A stretch of 64,000 nt of DNA. Origin: an uncultured Clostridium sp. Lineage in GTDB: Bacteria > Bacillota > Clostridia > TANB77 > CAG-508. The translations under genes and the position numbers were made by a program. The number at the start of each line of letters is the position of its first letter. Within the stretch, counting starts at the first letter, position 1. Location of the stretch: positions 1-64,000 of the forward strand of contig CAOKFZ010000007.1 in the NCBI GenBank assembly GCA_948467875.1. Direction: 5' to 3'. Below the pieces are notes generated by a model. That model ran no database searches, was not told where the DNA came from, and saw nothing but the letters and a program-made list of their open reading frames with translations. Positions 46,617-55,934 of the stretch are shown here, one piece after another.

Positions 46617-47699
46617 TTAATTTTCATATTCATACCATAAACCATCTTTTTTGAGTTGGTTAATTAGGTTAATATGCTCCTCATAAGTTTTTGTAAAATA
46701 CACTTTTTTCGTTTTATCTGCTACAAAATACAAATTTTCTGTTTTCTCTTCATTCAAAGCCGCCAAAATCGCTTCTTTGCTAGGATTACAAATTGGACCA
46801 ATTGGCAATTTGCCTTCCATATGCGGACCACGCGTATTATATGGATTTTCTGTTTTAATTTCTTTTGCTGTTAAATCTCGATCCCCCATATTCACTTTAA
46901 ATGCGTAATAAGTCGTAACATCACTTCCTAAACTCATTCCCTTTTCGATTCGATGTTTTAACACAGCCACGATTTCTTTTCTGTCTTCTTCTTGAACGCC
47001 TTCTAATTCAGCAATTGAAGCAAGTGTCATCACTTCATGGATATTGTCTGGCATCTCATTTTTATGTTCACTCAAAAACTTGTCCATATAATTCAACATC
47101 ACATTAAAAATCGTTTTAACAGAAACCTCTTTGTTTTCAAAAATATAAGTATCTGGCAGCAAATAACCTTCAAGTGGATAATATATCCCTTCTTGTTTCA
47201 TATCTTCTGTCAAAAACCAATATTTCTCAATCAATGAATCCATATATGCTTCATCCTCTAATAAAGCAAAAACGTCTTCCTCTGTATTGACCGTTTTTTC
47301 TGCAATTATTTTAGCAAAATGCCTCATATTTTTGCCTTCTACAAAAGTCAGTTTAACCTCTTCATTCACAATTTCACCATTTTGAATATGTGCCAAAATG
47401 GTCCCTAAATTTTCTGCATTATTCAAGTCATATTTTCCTTGCTTCAAACTTTGCACGTGGTTTAATTTCGCATAAATTTTCATGACATTCGCATCTCGAA
47501 TGATATTTTTTTCTTTCAAAAGCTGTGCAATTGCAGCCGTTCCAGTTCCTTCAACAATTTCCACACGAATGACCTCGCCGTCCCCTTTGCTAACTGCTCC
47601 AGTTCCATATTGGTACCATACCACAACGCTAATCGCCGCTCCTATCATCAAAACAAAAAGAATACTCAAAACTATGATTACTATTTTTTTCTTTTCCAT
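46617..47699 (-). CDS. mltG: Endolytic transglycosylase MltG
   Basis: MltG cleaves nascent glycan strands near the membrane. The 360-residue protein has an N-terminal anchor (7-29), a LysM-like subdomain (about 45-110) and the YceG domain with the catalytic Glu in LASIAELEG, then SLGSDVTTYYAF, NPYNTRGPHMEGKLPIGPICNP and the tail VYFTKTYEEH. It lies between the GH25 gene (18 bp) and the SH3 protein gene (22 bp), suggesting a cell-wall operon. Confidence 0.95.
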   Translation of the reverse strand: MEKKKIVIIVLSILFVLMIGAAISVVVWYQYGTGAVSKGDGEVIRVEIVEGTGTAAIAQLLKEKNIIRDANVMKIYAKLNHVQSLKQGKYDLNNAENLGTILAHIQNGEIVNEEVKLTFVEGKNMRHFAKIIAEKTVNTEEDVFALLEDEAYMDSLIEKYWFLTEDMKQEGIYYPLEGYLLPDTYIFENKEVSVKTIFNVMLNYMDKFLSEHKNEMPDNIHEVMTLASIAELEGVQEEDRKEIVAVLKHRIEKGMSLGSDVTTYYAFKVNMGDRDLTAKEIKTENPYNTRGPHMEGKLPIGPICNPSKEAILAALNEEKTENLYFVADKTKKVYFTKTYEEHINLINQLKKDGLWYEYEN

Positions 47700-47721
47700 C
47701 TTCCAAACTCCATATCTTTCG

Positions 47722-48741
47722 TCATTTTTTCATAAAATCAACAACATTTTTAATTTTTTTCTCATCAATTGGCGAATTTAATTTCACGCCCACTTTCATT
47801 CCTGCTTCTCTAAACTTAGGTGTCAGCTCAATCACAAATCGGTAAAAACAATTGATATCATCAATTTCTTCAAAATCAATACAAACCATATATTTTCCGC
47901 TTTGTATCACATCTGCATAAATTTTATTAATCACTTCATTTCTCTGTGAATAGGTTGCTAGCCCCATAGAACAATTAGCAATCCCTGTATTTTCCTGGCG
48001 AATGATATATAAATTCTCCTCATTGGCAACATCCTTTTCAGAAACCTTTTCCTCAATCCAATCTTCTCTTAACGTTTCTACATTAGACACTTTCTTAGCT
48101 GGAATATAGCCTATATTCCCTTCTTTTGTCCTAACTTTCAGGTAACGCCCAACATTTTCAAATACATCCACAAAATCACCCATTCCCACTTTTTGAATGG
48201 TTCTTGCCAAAAGACCTTTACCTGTTTTCACACTCGTGTTTTTCAAAATCATGGCACGACTTTTGGCTTTGAGTGTCGAATCCATCATCACGCGGTTTGT
48301 GCTTTGTGCATACTCAGTTTCTACATCATAAACAATTCCTAAATCATTCATTGGCAAGTAAATTTTTCCCTCTATCTCCTTTAAGGTGCCTTGCATTGCC
48401 AAATTCGAATCATTCACCATCATTTGGGATTGATTTAAATGCAAAACCGCAACATGCTTATTATGCGTGGTAATCAGCTCTTTGTCTCCTACATTATAAT
48501 AAATGGTATCATCAAAAATTTTTTTCACATCTTCTTCTGACAAATACACCATCTCATTTTCAATTTTTGCAGCATTCGTCAATTGAACCCATTCATTGTT
48601 ATACAGCAAACGCGTTTGTTTTTGCTGATTTTTATCCCAAAAATGACAAATCAAATTACGCCCCATTAATAACAAAATAAGTAGTACCAGTATTGCTACC
48701 ATTCTTCTTACCAGAAATTTCTTCGATTTTTTTCTTCTCAT
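47722..48741 (-). CDS. Wall-associated protein: SH3b plus truncated GH18-like domain
   Basis: The 339-residue protein has a membrane anchor (about 12-27), a copper-amine-oxidase-like N-terminal segment (about 45-160, YLPMNDLGIVYDVETEY), an SH3 domain (about 165-225, VGRYLKVRTKEGNIGYIP) and a C-terminal part resembling the central piece of YaaH-type GH18 domains (CIDFEEIDDINCFYRFVIEL, then FREAGMKVGVKLNSP). The expected GH18 barrel start and end are missing, so it is probably non-catalytic. It is upstream of mltG in the same direction. Confidence 0.65.
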   Translation of the reverse strand: MRRKKSKKFLVRRMVAILVLLILLLMGRNLICHFWDKNQQKQTRLLYNNEWVQLTNAAKIENEMVYLSEEDVKKIFDDTIYYNVGDKELITTHNKHVAVLHLNQSQMMVNDSNLAMQGTLKEIEGKIYLPMNDLGIVYDVETEYAQSTNRVMMDSTLKAKSRAMILKNTSVKTGKGLLARTIQKVGMGDFVDVFENVGRYLKVRTKEGNIGYIPAKKVSNVETLREDWIEEKVSEKDVANEENLYIIRQENTGIANCSMGLATYSQRNEVINKIYADVIQSGKYMVCIDFEEIDDINCFYRFVIELTPKFREAGMKVGVKLNSPIDEKKIKNVVDFMKK

Positions 48742-48931
48742 GACTTCCTCACTTTACATGTTATTTATCATATCACAAATAAATTTTATTGTAAAGGCAC
48801 AATAAAATTATTTTTCGCCAAAATTTTACATTATTTTTGCAAAAAGTCTTTATTTATCGAAAAACTTATGGTATAATAAAGATGTATTTTTACATAACAA
48901 TAATTGATAAAAGTTAAGTGAGGTGATTTTT

Positions 48932-49357
48932 ATGTGGAAACTTTGGCTGATTATTTCTGGCATTTTCTTTATTATGGAAATATTTACTACTGGTTTTCTT
49001 GTATTTTGGTTTGGAATTGGAGCACTTATCGCCATGTGTGCTAGCTTTTTTGTTGAAAATGTTGTAGTACAAACAACTGTATTTGTAATTGCTTCTACTA
49101 TTTTACTCTTTGCCACGAGGTCTTTTGTGAATCGATTTGCCAAAACAGAAAACAAAACAAAAACCAATGCGTATTCTATTAAAGGAAAAACAGCAAAAGT
49201 AATCAAAGCAATTGATCCAATTGAAGGAACTGGTCAAATAAAACTAGACGGCGAAGTTTGGTCAGCAAAATCCTTTAATAACACATCTATTTCACAAGAT
49301 ACAGACGTTATTGTAGAAAAAATTGATGGCGTAAAAGCTATCGTAAAACCCATTTAA
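48932..49357 (+). CDS. NfeD-like membrane protein
   Basis: The 141-residue short NfeD protein has two to three membrane helices (about 5-70) and a C-terminal OB-fold domain (AYSIKGKTAKVIKAIDPIEGTGQIKLDGEVWSAK). NfeD proteins act with SPFH membrane scaffolds. It starts at the ATG at 48932 (GAGGTGATTTTT upstream) and lies 21 bp before the SPFH gene. A TATAAT box precedes it. Confidence 0.92.
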   Translation: MWKLWLIISGIFFIMEIFTTGFLVFWFGIGALIAMCASFFVENVVVQTTVFVIASTILLFATRSFVNRFAKTENKTKTNAYSIKGKTAKVIKAIDPIEGTGQIKLDGEVWSAKSFNNTSISQDTDVIVEKIDGVKAIVKPI

Positions 49358-49378
49358 AAATTAAAAGGAGGAAAAATC

Positions 49379-50311
49379 ATGGGATTTTTATTAGTCGTAT
49401 TTATTATTATCGTTATATTAGCGCTTAAAACCATTAAAGTAGTTCGACAATCAGAAGTCTACATCATCGAAAGATTAGGTAAATTTCACAAAGTAGCAGA
49501 AGCTGGTCTTACCATTATTGTGCCATTTATTGACACCGTTCGCTCTGTTGTGAGCTTAAAGCAACAAACAATGGACATTCCGCCACAAGGTGTAATTACA
49601 TCAGACAATGTTACCATTACCATTGATACCGTTGTATTCTACAAAATTACAGATCCAGCAAGAGCTGTTTACGAAATCCAAAGTTTGAAAAAAGGTATCG
49701 AATATTTGTCAATTACAACCATTCGTGACATTGTTGGTAAAATGGAATTAGACGAAACATTCAGTTCAAGAGACGTGATTAACGAAAAATTGAGAGTTAT
49801 TTTGGACGAAGCAACTGATGCTTGGGGCTGCAAAATTGACCGTGTAGAAATCAAAGACATCACACCACCTGCGGATATTCGTGATGCAATGGAAAAACAG
49901 ATGAACGCAGAACGTAATAAAAGAGCTTTAATTTTGGAAGCTGAGGCAGAAAGACAATCTGCTATCACTTTGGCAGAAGGTCGTAAGCAAGCCGCTATTT
50001 TGGATGCAGAAGCAGATAGAGAATCAAGAATTAGAAGAGCAACTGGTGAGGCAGAAGCAATCAAACAAGTAGCTGATGCAAAAGCGCAAGAAATTCAATT
50101 AGTTTATGAGGCAATCAAAAAATCCGACCCAAGTGAAAAATTGGTTCAATTAAAATCTTTAGAAGCCTTGAAAGAAGTGGCAAAAGGCGATGCCAACAAA
50201 ATTTTTATTCCATTTGAGGCAACTGCAAGTTTGGCAAGTTTAGGCGCTGTCAAAGATGTTATGACAGAACATCAAACCAAAAAAAGCAAACAAAATCAAA
50301 TTATTAATTAA
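49379..50311 (+). CDS. SPFH/stomatin-family membrane scaffold
   Basis: The 310-residue protein has an N-terminal membrane hairpin or anchor (2-18), the SPFH/PHB domain (VVRQSEVYIIERLGKFHKV, SVVSLKQQTMDIPPQGVITSDN) and a coiled coil rich in Ala/Glu (RNKRALILEAEAERQSAITLAEGRKQAAILDAEADR). It resembles QmcA/stomatin and organises membrane microdomains with the upstream NfeD. A terminator follows. Confidence 0.93.
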   Translation: MGFLLVVFIIIVILALKTIKVVRQSEVYIIERLGKFHKVAEAGLTIIVPFIDTVRSVVSLKQQTMDIPPQGVITSDNVTITIDTVVFYKITDPARAVYEIQSLKKGIEYLSITTIRDIVGKMELDETFSSRDVINEKLRVILDEATDAWGCKIDRVEIKDITPPADIRDAMEKQMNAERNKRALILEAEAERQSAITLAEGRKQAAILDAEADRESRIRRATGEAEAIKQVADAKAQEIQLVYEAIKKSDPSEKLVQLKSLEALKEVAKGDANKIFIPFEATASLASLGAVKDVMTEHQTKKSKQNQIIN

Positions 50312-50322
50312 ACCAAAAGCAT

Positions 50323-50357
50323 TAAAATAAGGGTTCAAGCGAACCCTTATTTTTTTG
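50323..50357. terminator. Terminator of the SPFH gene
   Basis: AATAAGGGTTC/GAACCCTTATT with an AAGC loop and T7; it overlaps the end of the convergent small gene and may serve both. Confidence 0.85.
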
Positions 50358-50691
50358 ACTCCATTAAGCCCTGTATTTCTGCATCATAATAAAAACCAAA
50401 AACTTTTTTACTGAAGTAAACCACTTTTACCTCATCTTGCTCTTCAAAGGAATCATATATTCCTTTTCCTTTAAATGTTTTTTTGAGTGTTTTTTCAGGG
50501 ATTTCCAAAATAACAGTCGTAAAATATTCGTTGCCCTTCTGCTCCTTTTCAGTCACAGTGCCAACTCCTATACAAAACACATTTTTTACAGTAAAGATAT
50601 GAATAATAGCACTCATCATTAGCATTACGAGCACAATTATTACTGCTACTATTTTTTGCCGTGTTTTTCTGTTTCTTTTTGATTTTGACAT
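50347..50691 (-). CDS. Small membrane-anchored protein, contains a triplet CGG
   Basis: The 114-residue protein has a basic N-terminus (MSKSKRNRKTRQ), one helix (about 14-33) and a beta-rich outer part (YFTTVILEIPEKTLKKTFKGKG). A good AAAGGAG precedes the ATG at 50691. I do not recognise the family. Codon 11 is CGG (50661-50659, in K-T-R-Q-K). A +1 shift there would hit a stop three codons later, so it is a triplet. This is one of three genes that argue against universal CGGN recoding. It is monocistronic. Confidence 0.55.
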   Translation of the reverse strand: MSKSKRNRKTRQKIVAVIIVLVMLMMSAIIHIFTVKNVFCIGVGTVTEKEQKGNEYFTTVILEIPEKTLKKTFKGKGIYDSFEEQDEVKVVYFSKKVFGFYYDAEIQGLMESKK

Positions 50692-50784
50692 AATTATGTC
50701 TCCTTTCATTTTTTTAATTTACAATATAGTATCCTTATTATCATTATACCATATTTTACATAACTTGTCAAGTTTTATGTAAAA

Positions 50785-51912
50785 TTACACAAATTCCTCA
50801 AATACCAGATTTGCAAAATCTAGACCCTTTTTGGTCAAATAAATCTTGTCCAAATCCACTTCAATCAACCCTTTTTCTTCTAACTTGCTGATTTCAAATC
50901 GAAAATAAAAAAGCGGATGCACATGAAATTTTTGCTCAAATTCTGAAATCGAAATCCCTTCCAACTTTCTAAATCCCAGCATCATATATTCTTTGGCTTG
51001 CATTTCAAAACTTTGCTCTTCTTGCAAAATTCGATTTTTATCAAATTCGCTACCTTCAATATTTTTCCTATATTCCGCCAAATTTTCCGTATTAGAAAAC
51101 CTTTTTTTATCTACATAACTATGTGCCCCCACACCAAATCCAATATATTCCTCTTGCTTCCAGCACGCCAAATTATGCTTAGACACAAAACCATTTTTCG
51201 CAAAATTCGATATTTCATAATGCACATAACCATTGTTCTCCAGAATTTTCTTCGTCCTCCCATACATTTTTCGCTCCAAATCCTCGGAAGGTATTTTTAA
51301 AATTCCTGCCAAAATCAACTTCTCCAAGGGCGTTCCTTCCTCTAAAATGAGCGAATAAATCGAAATATGCTCTGGATTTAAAGCAATCACTTTTTGCAAA
51401 CTCTCTTCCAAATCTTCCAGACTTTGCTTTGGCAGCCCCAACATCAAATCCACATTCATATTCGCAAAACCCACCTGTCTTGCCTCTCGATATGCTTTCT
51501 CAAACTCCTCATAATGGTGAATTCTGCCCAGCATCTCAAGCAAGTGATTTTGCGTTGCTTGCAAACCAATACTCAAACGATTGATTCCGTTTTTTTGATA
51601 CACTTCCAATTTTTCCAAATCCACCGTCCCAGGATTAACTTCAATCGTTATTTCTGCCTTTTTGGCCACATCAAATTGCTCTAAAATGACTTGCAAAATT
51701 CGCTGAATTTCCTGCGTTTCTAAAATCGAAGGCGTTCCACCTCCAATATAAATCGTATCTATTTTTTTGGCAAATTTCGTATGTTTGATTTCCTCAAGTA
51801 GGCATTCCACATATTTTTTCTGGATTTCCCTTGTGCAATTGTCAAACGAAACAAAATCGCAATACCTACATTTTTTCTGACAAAATGGGATATGCACATA
51901 AATTCCGCTCAT
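50785..51912 (-). CDS. hemW: HemW-type radical SAM protein
   Basis: HemW is the heme-chaperone relative of oxygen-independent coproporphyrinogen III oxidase. The radical-SAM cluster CQKKCRYCDF lies at the N-terminus, followed by the TIYIGGGTPSIL motif, NVDLMLGLPKQSLEDL and the HemN-type C-terminal domain. The ATG at 51912 has GGAGG seven bases upstream and overlaps the whiA stop as ATGA. About 375 residues. No in-frame CGG. Confidence 0.9.
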   Translation of the reverse strand: MSGIYVHIPFCQKKCRYCDFVSFDNCTREIQKKYVECLLEEIKHTKFAKKIDTIYIGGGTPSILETQEIQRILQVILEQFDVAKKAEITIEVNPGTVDLEKLEVYQKNGINRLSIGLQATQNHLLEMLGRIHHYEEFEKAYREARQVGFANMNVDLMLGLPKQSLEDLEESLQKVIALNPEHISIYSLILEEGTPLEKLILAGILKIPSEDLERKMYGRTKKILENNGYVHYEISNFAKNGFVSKHNLACWKQEEYIGFGVGAHSYVDKKRFSNTENLAEYRKNIEGSEFDKNRILQEEQSFEMQAKEYMMLGFRKLEGISISEFEQKFHVHPLFYFRFEISKLEEKGLIEVDLDKIYLTKKGLDFANLVFEEFV

Positions 51913-52754
51913 CTTAGTTCCTCCGCCCATTCATGAATCTTCTTCAATTTTCGATTTACCATTGATTTTCCAATTTTGGGCTCCATTAATTCTCCCAAAT
52001 CCTGCAAACTCAAATCTGGATTTTCAAGTCTCAAATTTGCCATTTCTTGTAAATCTTTTGGCAAATTCTTAAACTTTTGCATTTTTTGCAAAAGTTCAAT
52101 ATCGTCAATTTGCTTTAGCGCAGCATCAATGGTTTTATTCAAATTTGCTGTCTCACAATTAACGCGCCTGTTCACATTATTTTTCATTTCTTTCATCACG
52201 CGAATATCCTCAAACGCAAGAACCGCCTTATTCGCCCCAATCAGCGCCAAAAATTTTGAAATTTCTTCTCCTTCTTTCAAATATAACTGAAATTTATCAT
52301 TGACCTTAATTTTCTTAAAATTCACCTGATATTCTTGGCACAATTCTTGCAAAAAATCACAATATTTTTCTTCCTGAAACAGGATTTCCAAATGATAACT
52401 TTTTTCTGGATTATTCACAGAGCCAGCCCCCAAAAAAGCCCCTTTTGCCACATTTTTTCGCAAATCGCCTGTTATTTTTTCGTAGTCCTGCCAAACTTCT
52501 TCTGCCTCCTTAGTGCGCATTTGCGCCACATACGACTTTCCTCTCATGTCAGGCTCATAATCAATTCCCAAATGAAACAAAATCTTATAAAAATGTTCAA
52601 TGTTAAACTCATTTTCAGTCACAAATTCAAAAACATTTTGCTTTTTTTGCATGTTTCCACTCAAAAAATACCCCACCAACTCAGCACGCAAACCGTCTGT
52701 ATCAAATTGTGTAATTTTGCTCAAGTTTTCTTTGACTTCAAACGAAAACGACAT
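51909..52754 (-). CDS. whiA: WhiA, sporulation/cell-division regulator
   Basis: WhiA has an N-terminal LAGLIDADG homing-endonuclease-like fold without activity, and a C-terminal helix-turn-helix (DLSLQDLGELMEPKIGKSMVNRKLKKIHEWA). The ATG at 52754 (MSFSFEVKENLSKI) has GGAGG upstream. It follows prmC by 1 bp and couples to hemW. About 281 residues. CGG occurrences in the gene are out of frame. Confidence 0.9.
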   Translation of the reverse strand: MSFSFEVKENLSKITQFDTDGLRAELVGYFLSGNMQKKQNVFEFVTENEFNIEHFYKILFHLGIDYEPDMRGKSYVAQMRTKEAEEVWQDYEKITGDLRKNVAKGAFLGAGSVNNPEKSYHLEILFQEEKYCDFLQELCQEYQVNFKKIKVNDKFQLYLKEGEEISKFLALIGANKAVLAFEDIRVMKEMKNNVNRRVNCETANLNKTIDAALKQIDDIELLQKMQKFKNLPKDLQEMANLRLENPDLSLQDLGELMEPKIGKSMVNRKLKKIHEWAEELR

Positions 52755-52755
52755 T

Positions 52756-53592
52756 TTATTTCCTCCATTTTCCAACAACAATTCGGTCATTTCCTCCCCA
52801 ATCCTTTTTGCTATAAACCTCACAAAATCCGCTATCTTTCAATAATTTCTCTACTTTTTCTCTTTGGTTAAACCCAATTTCTAGTGCTAAAATTCCTTCC
52901 TTTGTCAAATGTTTTGGTGCCTCTTTGCCTAAAATTTTGTAAAATGCAAGTCCATCTTCTCCGCCATCTAAAGCAAGTCTCGGCTCATTTTTGACTTCCT
53001 GTGGTAAATTCTCTAATGTTTTTGTTTCAATATAAGGCGGATTAGAAACAATTAGGTCTAACTTCTCATTCACATTTTCAAACATATCTGATTGAAAAAA
53101 TGTCACATCAGCCGCATTTCGCCTAGCATTTTTGCGCGCTATTTCTAGCGCAGCTTCGCTAATATCAGCTGCCTTGACTTCAGCCTTTGTGTGCTTAGCA
53201 AGCGCAATTGCAATCGCACCGCTCCCTGTACACAAATCTAATATCTTCAATTTCTTCTGACTTTCTTGAGCCAGCCCAATCACTTCTTCTACCAAAATTT
53301 CCGTATCCGGCTGCGGAATTAAAACATGACGATCCACATAAAAATCAAGTCCATAAAACCATTGCTGATTGGTAAGATACTGAATTGGCACTCCTTGCAC
53401 TAACTGCTCAATTCCCTGCCAAAATCGCCTTTCACACTCTTGCGAAATTTCTTCCTCCAAACGCAAACTCAAATCCTGACTTGTCATTTGCGCTACATGC
53501 CCAAAAAGCCTTCTAGCCTTCTCAATCGACTCTTCTATCCCAAATTGTTTTAGCCTTTTCGTCCCATTTTTCAATAATTCTTTTACTTTCAT
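52756..53592 (-). CDS. prmC: Release-factor glutamine methyltransferase
   Basis: PrmC methylates the GGQ glutamine of release factors. The 278-residue protein has the SAM motif KILDLCTGSGAIAIALAK and the diagnostic NPPY motif in VSNPPYIETKTL. An N-terminal helical domain (1-85) precedes it. It overlaps the Nudix gene by 4 bp and abuts whiA. Confidence 0.96.
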   Translation of the reverse strand: MKVKELLKNGTKRLKQFGIEESIEKARRLFGHVAQMTSQDLSLRLEEEISQECERRFWQGIEQLVQGVPIQYLTNQQWFYGLDFYVDRHVLIPQPDTEILVEEVIGLAQESQKKLKILDLCTGSGAIAIALAKHTKAEVKAADISEAALEIARKNARRNAADVTFFQSDMFENVNEKLDLIVSNPPYIETKTLENLPQEVKNEPRLALDGGEDGLAFYKILGKEAPKHLTKEGILALEIGFNQREKVEKLLKDSGFCEVYSKKDWGGNDRIVVGKWRK

Positions 53593-54104
53593 TTTCCATA
53601 CTTTCGACTTACAATGCGATACAGCTCCCTTGCGCCACTGCTCAGTTCCTTTTCATCTACTTCTCCAATTTGATATCTTTCATAACCCAAATTTTTATCT
53701 GGTTCTGCAATTTGCAAATTACCACTTTTAAGTTCTCCTCTGTAAAGCAAATAAATCCAATTTTGCTCTGTTTGCGTTCTTTCGTCAAAAGTTGTTGCAT
53801 AGGTTACTGTAATCAGTTCCCCAACTTTTATTTCTGCCTCATCCCCCACTTCTTCTACAATTTCCCTATCCAAGGCAGCTCTAAAATCGTTATCTGTTTC
53901 CTTCACTCTTCCACCAATCGTCTCCAACTTAAACCTTTCATCTCTGCAAGCTGGACCTCTTCTCTGAAAAATGATACGATTTTCTGCATCAAAAGCACAC
54001 ACAATAACCGCCACTTCATATTCATCTGCCACATCTGGATATTCTTTCAAAGCCTCTTTTAATTCCTTGGCATCTTTCACTTCTTTACTAAAAAATAGCT
54101 CCAT
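53589..54104 (-). CDS. Nudix hydrolase
   Basis: The 171-residue protein has the Nudix box GRVKETDNDFRAALDREIVE followed by EVG; Asp replaces the first Glu, and REIVEEVG keeps the metal ligands. The surrounding strands VAVIVCAFDAENRIIFQRRG fit. The substrate is unknown. It overlaps prmC, indicating co-translation. Confidence 0.88.
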   Translation of the reverse strand: MELFFSKEVKDAKELKEALKEYPDVADEYEVAVIVCAFDAENRIIFQRRGPACRDERFKLETIGGRVKETDNDFRAALDREIVEEVGDEAEIKVGELITVTYATTFDERTQTEQNWIYLLYRGELKSGNLQIAEPDKNLGYERYQIGEVDEKELSSGARELYRIVSRKYGK

Positions 54105-54118
54105 TGATTTCCTCCTTT

Positions 54119-55279
54119 TTACAACTCGAATACAATCAGTGGAAGTTCCATTTCATTTTTCGTAAGTCCACAATGTGTTGATTTCTTTTCGTCCACTTTT
54201 TTCTTCTCCCTTGATAAATACGTTCCCAAAATCATTTGCGCATCAGCAATTGAAATCGCCACATAATCTCCCAAAAAATCCTCTACTTTCTTATGCTGGT
54301 TTCCGTAGCCAAACAAATGACTTGCTAGCAATTCCTCTTTGGAATATAACTTAAATTTCTCTGCCAATCGCGCCTGAAAAATTTTCTCAAATTCTTGCTT
54401 TTTATTTGGCTTTACAAAAAATCCAGCCATTCTTGGCTCTAACGTTGGTGGCATCAACAAACACTCCTGCAGTTCTTCGATTTCTAACCAATCAATTACC
54501 TCATCAATATCCTGATGACCATGATCTGCACAAATCATGAGTAATGTATCTGTGCCTTCCAATTCTGGCAACATTTTTTCAAAAGCTTTTTCCATCTCCA
54601 CCATAAAATTTTTTACTTCTTCTGCATGGCAACCATATTTATGTAGCATTCCATCTGGATTATCGCTATATGCCATCACAAACTTGCTTTCTGGATTTTT
54701 GCACAACGTCACAATGCTTTCGCACATTTCCTGAGTGGTGTTAGCAACCATCGTTCTTTTCGCCTTTTTCGCACAATATTCTGGCATAATCTCAAAAGTT
54801 TTTATGTTTGGATTTTGTTCTTCGATTTGCTCATAAATTGTTTTGTACCCAATAATATCCCAAATTTTCAAGTTTTTCACGTCCAATTTTTCCCCTGTAT
54901 ACGAATCCGCCTCTTTTAGGACATCAAAACTTCTACCATACTCCTTAAAATATTGTGACCAACCTAGCCAACCCGTTTCAATTGGCGGTTTTCCAGAATA
55001 ATAGGTCGTCATTGCGGCAGTTGTGGTCGAAGGATACACAGAAGTTACAGTGTCAATTTTATGTTTTGCCAATATTCCATTTGGCAAATTGTCTCTTAAA
55101 ATATTCTCTCCCATCCCATCTAGCACAACCAAAACCACATTTTTATATTGCTTTTTCAAGCATTTGTCTACTTTCTCTAAACCATGATAATTGGTTTCTA
55201 CGCCATAATTTTTTAAAATAGAAGTGATTAAATTCAAAATACAATGCTCATAATCTGGCATTAAAATATCAAAATTCAT
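54119..55279 (-). CDS. Alkaline-phosphatase-superfamily phosphodiesterase
   Basis: The 386-residue enzyme has the nucleophile region VVLVVLDGMGENIL...TVTSVYPSTTTAAMTTYYSG (Thr as nucleophile in the SVYPSTT segment) and the metal motif MICADHGHQDIDE. This matches type I phosphodiesterase/nucleotide pyrophosphatase proteins. The substrate is unknown. It follows the palindrome at 55296 and leads the Nudix-prmC-whiA-hemW group by 14 bp. Confidence 0.85.
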   Translation of the reverse strand: MNFDILMPDYEHCILNLITSILKNYGVETNYHGLEKVDKCLKKQYKNVVLVVLDGMGENILRDNLPNGILAKHKIDTVTSVYPSTTTAAMTTYYSGKPPIETGWLGWSQYFKEYGRSFDVLKEADSYTGEKLDVKNLKIWDIIGYKTIYEQIEEQNPNIKTFEIMPEYCAKKAKRTMVANTTQEMCESIVTLCKNPESKFVMAYSDNPDGMLHKYGCHAEEVKNFMVEMEKAFEKMLPELEGTDTLLMICADHGHQDIDEVIDWLEIEELQECLLMPPTLEPRMAGFFVKPNKKQEFEKIFQARLAEKFKLYSKEELLASHLFGYGNQHKKVEDFLGDYVAISIADAQMILGTYLSREKKKVDEKKSTHCGLTKNEMELPLIVFEL

Positions 55280-55295
55280 ACTATTTCTCCTTTAT

Positions 55296-55380
55296 AAAAA
55301 AGCGTGAGAAATTTTGCAAAGCAAAATTTCGCTCGCCTATATATAATAGAATTATCAAAAATAACTTCTATTATATATAG
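55296..55380 (-). terminator. Double hairpin terminator with shared palindrome
   Basis: On the minus strand CTATATATAATAGAAG...TTCTATTATATATAG is followed by GCGAGCGAAATTTTG/CAAAATTTCTCACGC and TTTTTTAT. The second hairpin closely matches the palindrome at 29710-29748. It terminates the hydrolase gene. Confidence 0.7.
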
Positions 55381-55922
55381 GGAACAATTTCTTCAAACGT
55401 GTCATAACCACTTTCACAATTGATATGTCCTGCATTTGGCATAAACACTTGCTGACTTGCAATCGCATCTGCAAACGATTTTTCTGCCTCTTGCTCTACA
55501 TATGGGTCATTGTCAGAATAAAAGCAAATAATTTCATTTGCGTACTTTTTCACTTCTGCCAATTCCTCAAAATACATGCTTTGTTTTACTGCATCATATT
55601 CTTCATTAATCCCAAAATAGTTGTTAAATCCACAAACAAAAATCAATTTCTTGATTTTGACTTTATGCTCCACCAAAAATTTTGCCACGAATACTGGCGC
55701 AATGCTATGCGCAATAATTATCGTATTTTCATTTATCAATTTTAAATCCAAATAATATTTCAGCAATTGATTCCAATTTTCGTACATTTGAAATCCAACT
55801 CCAATTGGAAAATCTGGCACATAAACTTGTTTGCCTTCCTCTTCTAAAAAATCATGTAACCACCCAAACCAATTCGAATAGGGACTACTAAAAGAGCCAT
55901 GTATGATAAAATAATTTTCCAT
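55371..55922 (-). CDS. Serine hydrolase of the RBBP9/YdeN family
   Basis: The 183-residue alpha/beta hydrolase has a nucleophile elbow in AHSIAPVF (Ser near 72), an acidic residue in YSDNDPYVE, and a His in MPNAGHINCESG. The N-terminal HGSFSSPYSNWFGWLHDFLEEEG is typical of RBBP9/YdeN. The substrate is unknown. It is co-directional with the MBL-fold genes upstream. Confidence 0.88.
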   Translation of the reverse strand: MENYFIIHGSFSSPYSNWFGWLHDFLEEEGKQVYVPDFPIGVGFQMYENWNQLLKYYLDLKLINENTIIIAHSIAPVFVAKFLVEHKVKIKKLIFVCGFNNYFGINEEYDAVKQSMYFEELAEVKKYANEIICFYSDNDPYVEQEAEKSFADAIASQQVFMPNAGHINCESGYDTFEEIVPYI

Positions 55923-55934
55923 TTTTCTCTCCTT

